64,000 bases of DNA from an uncultured Oscillibacter sp. (GCA_910576865.1 CAJTKE010000006.1:62001-126000), one strand, 5' to 3'; shown: positions 8,630-17,461, numbered from the stretch's first letter. Translations and numbers: made by a program. Notes: generated from the letters alone by a model not told the origin.

Positions 8630-8648
8630 CGATACCGGGAGGTTTCCC

Positions 8649-9521
8649 ATGTCCCGTGAGCTCAGTCCCCAGGAGACCGCCGAGCGCAGTCTCATCAAAA
8701 CCTACCGAAAATCCCTGTGGAACCCCTTCATCGCCGCCGTGAAGCGGTATGAGCTGGTTTCCCCCGGGGACCATATCGCCGTGTGCGTCTCCGGCGGGAA
8801 GGACTCCTTCGTCCTGGCCAAGCTGATGCAGGAGCTCCAAAAGCACACGGACCGGCCCTTTCAGCTGACCTTCCTGGCCATGGATCCGGGCTACAACCCG
8901 GCCAACCGGGCGCTGCTGGAGGAGAACGCCGGACGGCTTGGCATCCCTCTGACCATCTTCGAGAGCGGCATCTTCGACGTGACGGTGCAGGTGGACAAAA
9001 ACCCCTGCTACCTCTGCGCCCGGATGCGCCGGGGGAATCTCTACGCCAGGGCGAAAGAGCTGGGCTGCGGCAAGATCGCCCTGGGGCACCACTTCTCCGA
9101 CGTCATCGAGACCACGCTCCTGGGCCTCTTCTACGGCTCCCAGCTCCAGGCCATGCCCCCCAAGCTCCGGAGCAGAAATTTCCCCGGCATGGAGCTGATC
9201 CGCCCGCTGTACTGCGTCCACGAGGACGCCATCGTCCACTGGCGGAACTACAACAATCTCCGCTTTCTCCAGTGCGCCTGCCGCTTCACCGAGGAGCGGG
9301 ACGCCAGTCATGACGGCGTGGGGGAGAGCAAGCGCCAGGAGGTCAAGCTCCTCCTGCGGGAGCTGAAAAAGACCAATCCCAACATTGAAAAGAGTATTTT
9401 CCGGGCCATCCACGGGGTCCAGCTGGACACCTTCCCCGGCTTCAAGCACCGGGGCGCGGCCCATACCTTCACCGATATATACAACGGCTCCCCGCCCTCC
9501 GGCGGGGGAGCGGACGCGTAA
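8649..9521 (+). CDS. TtcA-like PP-loop tRNA thiolation family protein
   Basis: 290 residues. The PP-loop ATP-binding motif SGGKDS is near residue 49, and PCYLCARMRRG (near 119) gives the CxxC of the TtcA group. GHHFSDVIETTLL follows. Members adenylate a tRNA base, then transfer sulfur; TtcA makes 2-thiocytidine at position 32. A third cysteine pair (CACRF) near the C terminus could complete an Fe-S site. The start at 8649 follows GGAGG. The exact tRNA target cannot be told from sequence. The gene lies between cls and the Sel1 gene in one close-set run. Confidence 0.88.
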   Translation: MSRELSPQETAERSLIKTYRKSLWNPFIAAVKRYELVSPGDHIAVCVSGGKDSFVLAKLMQELQKHTDRPFQLTFLAMDPGYNPANRALLEENAGRLGIPLTIFESGIFDVTVQVDKNPCYLCARMRRGNLYARAKELGCGKIALGHHFSDVIETTLLGLFYGSQLQAMPPKLRSRNFPGMELIRPLYCVHEDAIVHWRNYNNLRFLQCACRFTEERDASHDGVGESKRQEVKLLLRELKKTNPNIEKSIFRAIHGVQLDTFPGFKHRGAAHTFTDIYNGSPPSGGGADA

Positions 9522-9535
9522 GGGAGGAATCAATC

Positions 9536-11923
9536 ATGGACTTCTATCGCTGTGAAAATCCGGACTGCGGCTTCGTGGCCGAGGAGGAGCCGGATATCTG
9601 CCCCCGCTGCGGGGGGACCTTCTTCGCCGCCCTGACGGAGGACGAGATGACCGCCTCCGACTGGGTGAGCCTGGGGAACCAGGCCGTGGACGAGAAGCGG
9701 GAGACCGACGCCCTGGCCGCCTATCAGCGGGCGGCGGCGCTGAACGACCCCCTGGGCCTGACCAACCTGGGCTGGTGCCTGGAGGCGGGAGTGGGCGTCC
9801 CGGCGGACCCCACGCAGGCCGTGATGCTCTACGCCCAGGCGGCGGAGCAGGAGTACATGCCCGCCCTGACGAATCTGGGCTACTGCTATACATACGGCAT
9901 CGGCGTGGAGACCGACTATGACAAGGCCCTGAAGTGCTTCCAGCGGGGAGCGGAGCAGGGCTTCCCCCGGGCCCAGTTCCTGCTGGGCGAGGCCTACCGC
10001 CGGGGCAGCGGCGTGGAGGTCAACGAGGCGGAGGCCGCCAAGTGGTACCAGTCCGCCGCGTGGCTGGGCTATCCCGGCGCCCAGACGGAGCTGGGCCGCT
10101 GCCTGGAGTTCGGTTCCGGGGTGGAGGTGGACCTGGAACAGGCGGTGAAGTGGTATTCCGCCGCCGCCGAGCAGGGCAGCGCCCCCGGCATGTGCTGCCT
10201 GGGCTTCATGTACGAATCCGGCCGGGGCGTGGAGCAGAACTGGGACACCGCCGTGGACTGGTACAAACGGGCGGCGGAGAAGGGCTATCCCCGGGCGCTG
10301 TGCAACCTTGCGTGGTGCCATGAGCATGGCAAGGGCGTCAAGCAGGACTACGCCCAGGCCGTCCGGCTCTATCAGGCGGCGGCGGATCAGGACTACCCCC
10401 GGGGCCACCTGAGCCTGGGCCTGTGCTATGAGCGGGGCCGGGGCGTGCCCGCGGACAAGGCCATGGCGGCGGAGCTCTACCGCAAGGCCGCGGAGCTGGG
10501 GGACGAGGACGGCATGTGCTGCCTGGGCTTCCTGTACGAGTCCGGCGAGGGTGTGGAGCAGAGCTGGGAGCAGGCGGTGGAGTGGTATCAGAAGTCCGCC
10601 GAGGCCGGGCTTCCCCGGGGCATGTGCAATCTGGCGTGGTGCCATGAGCACGGCAAGGGTGTGAAGCGGGACCTGGAGGCCGCTTTTTCCTGGTACAAGC
10701 GGGCGGCGGACCAGGGGGACCCCCGGGGCCTGTTCAGCGTGGCCCGGGCCTATGACTACGGTCTGGGCGTGGTTCAGGACCCGGAGAGAGCCGCCAAGTG
10801 GTACCAGTCCGCCACGGACGCCGGATCCGCCCCCGCCGCCTGTGATCTGGGTGTGTGCTACGAGCGGGGGGAGGGGGTGCCCCAGAGCTTTGAGAAGGCG
10901 GTGGAGTTGTACCGCAAGGCCGCCGAGATGGGCAACGCCCCCGGCCAGTGCAATCTGGGCTTCATGTACGAGTCCGGCCGGGGCGTGGAGCAGAGCTGGG
11001 AGGAGGCGGTGAAGTGGTATTCCGCCGCCGCCCGGCAGGGCTTCCCCCGGGCCCAGTGCAATCTGGCGTGGTGCTATGAGACCGGGAACGGCGTGGAACG
11101 CAACCTGACCCGGGCGGTCCACTGGTACCGCAAGGCCGCCGAGCAGGGCGAGCCCCGGGGCATGTTCTGCCTGGGCCTGTGCTACAAGCACGGCACCGGA
11201 GTGGACCAGGACTACGCCGAGGCCGTCCGGTGGTATCAGAAAGCCGCCGAGGGGGGCTATGTCCGGGCCCTGTGCAGCCTGGGCGTGTCCTATGAGTTCG
11301 GCGAGGGCGTGGAGGAGGACCTGGAGAAGGCCGTGGACTTCTACCGTCAGGCGGCGGAGAAGGGGGACCCGGCGGGCCAGTGCAACCTGGGTTATATGTA
11401 CGAGACGGGCCGGGGTGTGCGGCAGAGCTATGAGGAGGCCGTGAAGTTCTACAGGAAGTCGGCGGAGGCGGGCTATCCCCGGGCCATGTGCAACTTCGGC
11501 TTCTGCTGCGAGACGGGCCAGGGCGTGCGGAAGGACCCCTCCGCCGCCGCGGAGTGGTACCGCCGGGCCGCCGAGGCCGGGGACGCCACCGGGGCCTGCA
11601 ACCTGGGCTATCTCTACGAGACCGGCGAGGGTGTGGGCCAGAGCTGGGACCGGGCCGTGACCTGGTACCGTCAGGCGGCGGAGCTGGGCCAGGCCCGGGG
11701 GCAGTACTGCCTGGGCTGGTGCTATGAGCACGGCAAGGGCGTGCCCGCCAGCGAGGAGAAGGCCCGGGAGCTCTACGAGGCGTCGGCCCGGCAGAACTAC
11801 AAGCACGCCGTGGAGGCCCTGGAGCGCCTGGGGTCTTCCTCCGGGAAAAAGGACGCCGGAAGGAAGGACCGGAAGCCGGAAAAGGGCGGCTTCCTCAAGG
11901 GTCTCTTCGGCGGGAAAAAGTAA
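9536..11923 (+). CDS. Sel1-repeat protein with N-terminal zinc ribbon
   Basis: 795 residues. Residues 1-30 form a four-cysteine zinc ribbon (C6, C11, C22, C25). From about residue 59 there are 19 consecutive 36-residue Sel1 repeats plus a partial twentieth. Each has the form AVxWYxxAAExGxPxGxCNLGxxYExGxGV. A basic tail of Lys and Gly closes the protein (about 768-795). Sel1 arrays are alpha-solenoid scaffolds that bind other proteins. There is no signal peptide, so it should be cytoplasmic. The array is unusually regular, with no insertions between repeats. AGGGAGGAATC precedes the ATG, 14 nt after the PP-loop gene. Confidence 0.93.
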   Translation: MDFYRCENPDCGFVAEEEPDICPRCGGTFFAALTEDEMTASDWVSLGNQAVDEKRETDALAAYQRAAALNDPLGLTNLGWCLEAGVGVPADPTQAVMLYAQAAEQEYMPALTNLGYCYTYGIGVETDYDKALKCFQRGAEQGFPRAQFLLGEAYRRGSGVEVNEAEAAKWYQSAAWLGYPGAQTELGRCLEFGSGVEVDLEQAVKWYSAAAEQGSAPGMCCLGFMYESGRGVEQNWDTAVDWYKRAAEKGYPRALCNLAWCHEHGKGVKQDYAQAVRLYQAAADQDYPRGHLSLGLCYERGRGVPADKAMAAELYRKAAELGDEDGMCCLGFLYESGEGVEQSWEQAVEWYQKSAEAGLPRGMCNLAWCHEHGKGVKRDLEAAFSWYKRAADQGDPRGLFSVARAYDYGLGVVQDPERAAKWYQSATDAGSAPAACDLGVCYERGEGVPQSFEKAVELYRKAAEMGNAPGQCNLGFMYESGRGVEQSWEEAVKWYSAAARQGFPRAQCNLAWCYETGNGVERNLTRAVHWYRKAAEQGEPRGMFCLGLCYKHGTGVDQDYAEAVRWYQKAAEGGYVRALCSLGVSYEFGEGVEEDLEKAVDFYRQAAEKGDPAGQCNLGYMYETGRGVRQSYEEAVKFYRKSAEAGYPRAMCNFGFCCETGQGVRKDPSAAAEWYRRAAEAGDATGACNLGYLYETGEGVGQSWDRAVTWYRQAAELGQARGQYCLGWCYEHGKGVPASEEKARELYEASARQNYKHAVEALERLGSSSGKKDAGRKDRKPEKGGFLKGLFGGKK

Positions 11924-11928
11924 GACAG

Positions 11929-11955
11929 GAGCCTGGAGGCATTGCCTCCAGGCTC
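11929..11955 (+). terminator. Terminator after Sel1 gene
   Basis: 13-base arms 11929-11941 and 11943-11955 form a near-perfect hairpin with a tiny loop, followed by TTGCTGT. It may also serve the converging gene at 11971. Confidence 0.8.
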
Positions 11956-11970
11956 TTGCTGTCCGTCCGT

Positions 11971-12336
11971 TCATTCGCCCTCCGCCGGGGCCATGGGAAC
12001 GGGCTCGTCCTCCAGATCAAACAGGAACTCCTCCTCCCCGCTGTCCTGGAGGGTGTTGTCCGGCAGGTTTTTCGCGGTCCTCTCCGCGCCGGAGGCCTTG
12101 GACCCGCCGTCCTCCGCCGGGGCCTCGGATTCCTCCAGCCCCTCCCAGACAGGGGCGAACGCGTCGGCGACGATCTGGGACAGCAGGGCGGAGCAGAACA
12201 GGCTCACGGCGATCAGGGCCGCGAACGCGGCGGGGCCGGGGACCCGGCCGCTCCTGCGGAGCCGGTATTCCACCAGGAGAAACAAGGCCAGCAGCGCCAG
12301 AAACACCGCCAGCTTGACGACCGTCCGAACGCCCAC
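11971..12336 (-). CDS. Small two-helix membrane protein, unknown
   Basis: 121 residues from the GTG at 12336, which has AAGGAG 9 nt upstream. An ATG at 12354 would add six residues but has no well-placed ribosome site. Two hydrophobic helices lie in the first half (starting VVKLAVFLALLALFLLV and FAALIAVSLFCSALLS), separated by RRSGRVPGP. The second half is an acidic, unstructured tail (Glu/Asp-rich). I do not recognise a family. It converges on the Sel1 gene and shares the hairpin between them. Confidence 0.6.
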   Translation of the reverse strand: MGVRTVVKLAVFLALLALFLLVEYRLRRSGRVPGPAAFAALIAVSLFCSALLSQIVADAFAPVWEGLEESEAPAEDGGSKASGAERTAKNLPDNTLQDSGEEEFLFDLEDEPVPMAPAEGE

Positions 12337-12453
12337 TGTTCTCATCTCCTTCATACCGATGTATTTAAATAAATTTTCGGCTTGTACAAAAGCAGATTAT
12401 TTAAACAGTCTATCGGATTCCTGTAAACAAGTCAAGCACATTGGAGAAAAATC

Positions 12454-12910
12454 ATGCGGGATTTGCATACGATCTTTTCCAACGCCAATCAGAAGGACGG
12501 CGTGGGCAAGACCACCACGGCCCCGGAGCCCCACTTGAAGCGGGCGGTCCTGCGCATGGAGGCCGGCCCGGACCTGATCCCTGCAAACCGCCGTCTTGCG
12601 GATGCCGCCGCCCGGCTCCAGGTCATGCAGCTGGTTCGGTCCGTACAGGCTAAGTTCAACCAGACCCTCAAGATCGCCGACATCCTGCTGACCATATACC
12701 AGTCCCGGTCTCAGCTCTGCCGGAGCGTTCGGGAAAGCGTGGGGGATATCTACGGCGAAGCGTTCCACGTTTTCGAGCAGCCTGTCGAATACTCCATCAA
12801 GGTGGCGGAGTGCCCCGTCTCCCGGACTGGATAGAGGCGTTTAAAACCCGTCCCCGGAAGGCCGGCACCTCGGAGTATTGGGATGTTAAAGCGGTGCGAA
12901 TGGGCGAATA
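12454..12910 (+). pseudogene. ParA/Soj-type partition ATPase relic
   Basis: The frame opens with SNANQKDGVGKTTTA, a damaged form of the ParA deviant Walker A (NQKGGVGKTTT), with Asp for the first Gly. After a large internal gap it resumes with KFNQTLKIADILLT and SVRESVGDIYGEAFHVFEQ, which match the C-terminal third of ParA. A stop follows at 12832-12834, although a second frame stays open to about 12910. The middle of the ATPase, including Walker B, is missing. With the adjacent Fic gene and lower GC, it looks like the remnant of a mobile element. Confidence 0.75.
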
Positions 12911-12953
12911 AGAGAATCTCACATGATCTTCGCCAAAACCCGAGGATTTGCGG

Positions 12954-12982
12954 TTGTCATTTTCCCCCATGCCTGATAAAAT
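12954..12982 (+). promoter_or_regulatory. Promoter of fic
   Basis: TTGTCA (12954-12959), 17-nt spacer, TAAAAT (12977-12982), 30 nt before the ATG at 13012. Confidence 0.6.
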
Positions 12983-13011
12983 AAAGAAAACGGTATGTGA
13001 GGGCGGTATAC

Positions 13012-13620
13012 ATGGCGCTTGAAAATAAATTGGGCATTACAGACTCTGCGGAACTGGCCCGTGAGGAAGAACGGCTCAGCAAGAAAAAGGCCCTGGAATT
13101 GTACGACGCGGGCATCCTGGACCACTTGGAGGCGGGTAAATTCTCCACTCTGGCGGTGATCCACAAGCACCTGTTTGGCGAGATCTACGACTTCGCCGGG
13201 GAGGTTCGGACCGTCAATCTGGCAAAGGGGAATTTCCGCTTTGCGCCAGTGATGTATCTCCACGCCGCCCTGGAACACATTGATGCCATGCCCCAGGGGA
13301 CCTTTGATGAAATCGTCGAAAAGTATGTGGAGATGAACGTCGCCCATCCTTTCCGTGAGGGCAATGGCCGCAGCACGCGAATCTGGCTGGATCTTCTGTT
13401 GAAGAAGGAACTGGGCCGGGTGGTGGACTGGAGCAGGGTAGACAAAGATGACTACCTCCTGGCTATGGAACGCAGTCCTGTCAAGGACATTGAGATCAAG
13501 TTCCTGCTGAAAGACGCTTTGACGGACGACGTCCGCAATCGGGAAGTCTACATGAAGGGCATTGACGCCAGCTACCACTATGAGGGTTATACGGTCTACA
13601 AGACGGAAGAACTGACATAA
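13012..13620 (+). CDS. Fic family protein, class III (self-inhibited)
   Basis: 202 residues. The catalytic motif [12 protein letters not shown] lies near residue 111 and fits HxFx(D/E)GNGRxxR. Fic enzymes transfer AMP or a similar group from a nucleotide to a target protein hydroxyl. Near the C terminus SYHYEGY (about residue 187) fits the inhibitory (S/T)xxxE(G/N) motif. Its position after the Fic core makes this class III, in which the protein silences itself and no separate antitoxin gene is needed. GAGGG precedes the ATG at 13012; a GTG at 12997 is possible. It sits just downstream of a ParA relic. Confidence 0.9.
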   Translation: MALENKLGITDSAELAREEERLSKKKALELYDAGILDHLEAGKFSTLAVIHKHLFGEIYDFAGEVRTVNLAKGNFRFAPVMYLHAALEHIDAMPQGTFDEIVEKYVEMNVAHPFREGNGRSTRIWLDLLLKKELGRVVDWSRVDKDDYLLAMERSPVKDIEIKFLLKDALTDDVRNREVYMKGIDASYHYEGYTVYKTEELT

Positions 13621-13731
13621 TAAACTGGAAGAATGTACACCGCCGGTTCTGCCGGGCGGCCTGATTCTGCCTTCCGGGTCAGGGCCGGCCCGGAGAAAAC
13701 GGGAAAGCATGGGCCGGAACAAGAGAGAGAC

Positions 13732-13761
13732 GCCCTGCCGCTACTTCCATAGCGGCAGGGC
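13732..13761. terminator. Hairpin between fic and the TauE gene
   Basis: 11-base arms 13732-13742 and 13751-13761 are fully complementary, followed by ATTTCG. It separates two converging genes. Confidence 0.75.
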
Positions 13762-13843
13762 ATTTCGCGGACAGATGGGCTCCGGCAGTCGCGCGGCCCG
13801 TCCGGAGGGTGCGCCGTTTTCGTCCGTTTTCTTGCGTGCAGTT

Positions 13844-14569
13844 TCACAGCAGCTGCTGGACCAGGGTCAGGATGCCGGTGATTCCCACGTAGAGAAAAAC
13901 CAGCTTTTTCACCCGCTCCGCGTTGAGCTTCCTGCTGAGGCTCAGGCCCAGCTGCCGCCCGGCCAGAATCGCCGCGATCCCCAGCGCGGTCATAGGCAGA
14001 AGGGAGGCGGTGTACGCACCGCTGTAGACGCGGGCGGGAAGCCCGGCGGCGTAAGTGAGGGCAAACAGGAATTGAATGTTGGCCAGGTACTCCTCCTTTT
14101 CCCTCGTGGCTGCCAGATAGTACAGCGCCATGGTGGGCCCGCCGATGCTGAACAGCCCGGCACAGGCGCCGGAGACCGCGCTGCAAACCGCCATGGAGAG
14201 CGGGCCGGCGTTCCACGAGACCTTTTCACCAAGGAGGAGGAAGTAGCCCGACAGCAGGATCAAAAAGATTCCGAAGGCGATGCTCAGCAGATGCAGATCC
14301 GCTTCGGAGGCCAACCGGATGGCCAGAATGCTGACGGCGGTGTAAATCAGCGCCGGGGCCAGGACCAGCCGCAGCCGGATGGCGTGGCGAAACCGCAGCG
14401 CCAGGGAAGCCGCCAGTCCCATGCAAATGGAGGAGGACAGCGCCGGGGCCGCCGTCATGTTGTAAAAATACGGTAAAACCAGCATCAAAACGGTGGCGGC
14501 CCCGAATCCGGTCACGGTCTGCAAAAACCCGGCTGCCACGGAACTCAGGCCTACGGCCAGCCAAATCAT
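13844..14569 (-). CDS. TauE/SafE family sulfite/anion exporter
   Basis: 241 residues, almost entirely hydrophobic, with about eight membrane helices. It has the family patterns GFLQTVTGFGAATVL at the N terminus and CAGLFSIGGPTMALYYL at the start of the second half, the internal duplication typical of TauE/SafE. These carriers move sulfite, sulfoacetate or other small organic anions. AGGAGG lies upstream of the ATG. It is the last gene of a minus-strand run starting at the DUF3100 gene, so its cargo may be related to the amidohydrolase product. Confidence 0.92.
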   Translation of the reverse strand: MIWLAVGLSSVAAGFLQTVTGFGAATVLMLVLPYFYNMTAAPALSSSICMGLAASLALRFRHAIRLRLVLAPALIYTAVSILAIRLASEADLHLLSIAFGIFLILLSGYFLLLGEKVSWNAGPLSMAVCSAVSGACAGLFSIGGPTMALYYLAATREKEEYLANIQFLFALTYAAGLPARVYSGAYTASLLPMTALGIAAILAGRQLGLSLSRKLNAERVKKLVFLYVGITGILTLVQQLL

Positions 14570-14631
14570 AGATGATCCCTCCTGAAAAGGCGGTCTTTAC
14601 CGCTTCCTCTGCGTTCAAGCCGGGGCAGCAA

Positions 14632-15969
14632 TCAGCCGCGGATCCTGGAGAGAATCTCCCGCATGTGCTGCTTTGCGTCCGCCATGATCTTCTCCTCGTC
14701 CAGCGTGAGGACCTGGCGGTTGCGCATCACCACTTTGCCGTTGATAATGGAATCCGTGACGTCGCGGCCCCCGGCCGCGCAGACCAGGGTGTTGAGGAGG
14801 TTCTGGGTGGGCGTGACGTGAGGCTGGCCGATGTCGACCAGAATCATGTCCGCCAGCTTTCCCGCTTCGATGGTCCCCAGCTCGTCTCCCCGGCCCAGGG
14901 CGTTGGCGCCGCCCTGCGTGGCCATGCGCAGCAGCATTTTGCAGGTCATGACAACCGGGTCGAAGGAGGCCAGCCCCCAGAAGGCCTGGCTGCCATAGCG
15001 CAGGGCCTTCATCTCCTCGAAGAGGTCCGCGTTGTTGGGCGCGGCGCCGTCCGTGCCGAGGCCGACGGAGGCGCCTGCTTCCAGAAGCTGCGGGGTCTTG
15101 GGGAAGCCGTGGTTGGAGAGGTTGCACCTGGGGCAGTGGATCACCTTGACGCCCCGCTCCGCCATGATGCGGATGTCGTGCTCGGACAGCAGAACATTAT
15201 GGGCGGTGAGCAGGTTGGGACCGAGGACGCCCAGGCTGTCCAGGAATTCCGCGGGCCGCATGTGGTAGTGCTGAAGGCAGAAGCTCACCTCATCCCTGTG
15301 CTCGCAGAGGTGGGCGTGGATACCGGTGTGCAGCGCCGCCGCCCGGTCCCGCACCATGCCGATCAGCTCCGGCGTGCAGGTCATCACCTGGCGGATGGCG
15401 AAGAAGATTCGGATCCGGTCCTCGCCGCTGCCGTTGTAGGCCCGATAGAGCTCCTCCGTGCGGGCGACGGCCTCCTCCCGGGTCTCCTTCATGGCGCCGG
15501 TGATGGCGTTGCCCATGTCCATGGTGGACTTGGCGATGGCGGCCCGCATTCCGGACTCCATCGCCGCGTCGGCTACGCGGTGCATGAACACGCCGCCGGA
15601 GTCCGCGAAGGAGGTGGTGCCGTACTTGATCATCTCCAGGCAGGCCAGCTGGCCGCTGACATAGGAGTCCTCCGGCTGGAGGTTGCTCTCAAAGGGGACC
15701 AGGATGCGGGTCCAGATCATGGGGTACTCGTCCGCCACGCTGCCCCGCAAAAGCTGCTGGCAGCAGTGGGTGTGTCCATCCACCAGGCCGGGCATCAGCA
15801 GTTTTCCCCCCGCGTCGATCACCTCGGCGGCGGCGGGGAGGGGCTCGCCGGGGGCGAAGATGCCCGCGATGCGGTTCCCGGCCACGGAGACAGCGCGCCC
15901 CTCGGCGACAGTAAAATCCTTTTGCAGAAGCTGACAGTTCTTGATCAGCAGATCACAGGTCGGTTCCAT
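14632..15969 (-). CDS. Amidohydrolase, TRZ/ATZ/MtaD-like deaminase family
   Basis: 445 residues. The metal-binding HTH of the urease/amidohydrolase fold is at residues 66-68 (VDGHTHCCQQLLRG). It is followed by GIHAHLCEH (near 217), AHNV (near 257) and GTDGAAPNN (near 302), which supply the remaining metal and catalytic residues. The pattern is closest to N-ethylammeline chlorohydrolase and S-adenosylhomocysteine/methylthioadenosine deaminases. These are cytoplasmic enzymes that remove amino or chloro groups from rings. AAAGGAG precedes the ATG. It is co-transcribed with two membrane proteins upstream, which may import its substrate. Confidence 0.9.
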   Translation of the reverse strand: MEPTCDLLIKNCQLLQKDFTVAEGRAVSVAGNRIAGIFAPGEPLPAAAEVIDAGGKLLMPGLVDGHTHCCQQLLRGSVADEYPMIWTRILVPFESNLQPEDSYVSGQLACLEMIKYGTTSFADSGGVFMHRVADAAMESGMRAAIAKSTMDMGNAITGAMKETREEAVARTEELYRAYNGSGEDRIRIFFAIRQVMTCTPELIGMVRDRAAALHTGIHAHLCEHRDEVSFCLQHYHMRPAEFLDSLGVLGPNLLTAHNVLLSEHDIRIMAERGVKVIHCPRCNLSNHGFPKTPQLLEAGASVGLGTDGAAPNNADLFEEMKALRYGSQAFWGLASFDPVVMTCKMLLRMATQGGANALGRGDELGTIEAGKLADMILVDIGQPHVTPTQNLLNTLVCAAGGRDVTDSIINGKVVMRNRQVLTLDEEKIMADAKQHMREILSRIRG

Positions 15970-15993
15970 AAATTTGCCGCTCCTTTCCTCCCA

Positions 15994-16455
15994 TCAGATG
16001 ACGCCGGTGAGCTGGAGAACAACTTGCGCGATAATTGCGGAGAATACGAAGGTACCGAAGATGACGAAGAGGGTGATGATGATGTACTTCCATCCCATCT
16101 TGGCGAAGGCCTTGATCTCCTTGCCCAAAGAGATGCCGATGAACGCGCCCATGGCGGCGGTGGGCGCCATGAACTGCACGCTGGACGTCAGGGCGATGAC
16201 CTGCTCCTGAATGGGGGAGATGGGGCAGGCCAGCAGCACCGCCAGGACCACCACGTACATCATGGAGGGGAGCTTGACAAAGCGGTTCATGGCCTTGCTG
16301 ATGGTCAGGCCGGCCAGGCCGATGCCGCACAGGATCAGGATTCCCGGCACGGACTCCGCCACGGAGACGCCATAGCCGATGGTGTTGGAGATGAGAATCA
16401 GGGTAAAGATCATGACCATCAGGGCGCAGGTCTTTCCAAAATACTTCGCGACCAT
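15994..16455 (-). CDS. Small membrane protein, partner of the DUF3100 carrier
   Basis: 153 residues with four to five membrane helices. It has a P-S-M-M-Y-V-V-V stretch after the second helix, and APTAAMGAFIGISLGKEIK in the second half. Its ATG follows directly on the stop codon of the DUF3100 gene with GGAGGAG upstream, so the two are translationally coupled. The pair looks like a split carrier of the kind found beside amidohydrolase and peptidase genes in Clostridia. The substrate is unknown. Confidence 0.75.
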   Translation of the reverse strand: MVAKYFGKTCALMVMIFTLILISNTIGYGVSVAESVPGILILCGIGLAGLTISKAMNRFVKLPSMMYVVVLAVLLACPISPIQEQVIALTSSVQFMAPTAAMGAFIGISLGKEIKAFAKMGWKYIIITLFVIFGTFVFSAIIAQVVLQLTGVI

Positions 16456-17271
16456 TTATTTCTCCTCCTTTGCGGCACGCTTCCCGATCCGGGGTGACAG
16501 CCATTGATACAGCCTGGTGGTCAGGGGAAGACTGATGAAGGTTCCCATATAGATGCCGGTTGCGCCGGTGAGCATATCGCTCATGCTGCCCATCAGCAAA
16601 ACCTGCTCCCCAAACTCGGGATAGGCGTCGGCCACGGTGGCGGAGGCGGCGGACATCATGGCGCCGCTGCCCACGCCGCTGGCCATGCCCAAAGCCAGGG
16701 GATGGAGGACGTCCAGCTGGATGATGAAGTTGGCAAGCAGGGAGATGAAAACGGTGCCAATGATGGAACCGACAACATAGACGGAGAAGGTACCCTTGGT
16801 CTCCGGCGCGTCGGGGCCATAGATGTCCGTTGTCAGGCCCAGGTTGGAATCCCGGTTGATGGAGTAGCAGGCGCCGATGGACTCCCGCTTCAGCCCCAGC
16901 AGCATCGCCAAGGGAAGAGAGAGGAAGATCGTGCCCAGGTTGCCGAACTCCTGGAGGATCAGGGCGGGGCTCACCGAAACCAGCTTGCTGAGGTTCGCCC
17001 CGGCGGATACACCCATCTTCGCCATGAAGGGGGCCAGGACGACCAGCACCAGCGCACCGGCGGTCTCGCTCTCCTCCGCGGTGAACACTTTCAGGACGTC
17101 CTGCCCCAGCAGGCCGGCGAGAATAGTGGTAAAGAGCAGTGAGAAAAACGTGAACGTGCCGATTGGCGTGTTGATTCGCAGGGTGCCTATGGAATCACAG
17201 ACTGCACATAAAATGGCGGCCACAAGGTATATTTTCCAATATTTATGCAGGAATGCAGAAACTTTCTCCAT
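16456..17271 (-). CDS. DUF3100-type membrane protein
   Basis: 271 residues from the ATG at 17271, which has AAAGGG about 10 nt upstream; a longer frame to 17322 crosses the palindrome and promoter. Eight or so hydrophobic helices are visible. Recognisable segments are LQEFGNLGTIFLSLPLAMLL followed by GLKRESIGACYSI, then GMASGVGSGAMMSAAS. I recognise these as the DUF3100 pattern. The family has no proven function and is probably a transporter. It opens the LysR-adjacent run carrier, partner, amidohydrolase, TauE. Confidence 0.8.
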   Translation of the reverse strand: MEKVSAFLHKYWKIYLVAAILCAVCDSIGTLRINTPIGTFTFFSLLFTTILAGLLGQDVLKVFTAEESETAGALVLVVLAPFMAKMGVSAGANLSKLVSVSPALILQEFGNLGTIFLSLPLAMLLGLKRESIGACYSINRDSNLGLTTDIYGPDAPETKGTFSVYVVGSIIGTVFISLLANFIIQLDVLHPLALGMASGVGSGAMMSAASATVADAYPEFGEQVLLMGSMSDMLTGATGIYMGTFISLPLTTRLYQWLSPRIGKRAAKEEK

Positions 17272-17297
17272 GATATCAACCCTTTCTCTCATATCAG

Positions 17298-17321
17298 TGA
17301 ACTTGCTTCGAAGCAAGTTCA
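17298..17321. promoter_or_regulatory. Perfect 24-bp palindrome at the start of the carrier operon
   Basis: The two 12-base halves (tgaacttgcttc and its complement) are perfectly symmetric with no spacer. The palindrome abuts the minus-strand -10 TATAAT (17321-17326) and would fall at the 5' end of the message. It may be an operator, for example for the adjacent LysR protein, or an RNA 5' hairpin. Confidence 0.65.
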
Positions 17322-17349
17322 TTATAGTGGAAAATCAGCAGTCTGAGAA
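17321..17349 (-). promoter_or_regulatory. Promoter of the carrier/amidohydrolase operon
   Basis: TATAAT on the minus strand at 17321-17326. The -35 position (about 17344-17349) is TTCTCA, which is weak and fits an activator-dependent promoter. Confidence 0.55.
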
Positions 17350-17366
17350 GTATCCAAAAAACGTTT

Positions 17367-17395
17367 GGGTTCCATCGTTGAAAACGATGGAACCC
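17367..17395 (-). terminator. Terminator of the LysR gene
   Basis: 13-base arms 17367-17379 and 17383-17395 with a 3-nt loop; on the minus strand a run of six T follows the stem after AAACG. Confidence 0.85.
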
Positions 17396-17461
17396 ATAAA
17401 AAATTTAGAGCTTGGATTCAGAAAGGCCCGTCCGGGCGGTGCCCGGCGTCGATACGGGTTC

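Noticed and set aside
9716-11830. Regularly spaced repeats that could suggest a CRISPR array
   Set aside because: The 108-nt period codes 36-residue Sel1 repeats in one open frame, and the spacers are not unique.
9530-11974. 814-residue minus-strand frame antisense to the Sel1 gene
   Set aside because: It is the mirror of a 108-nt coding repeat in high-GC DNA; its repeats have no family pattern and it has no ribosome site.
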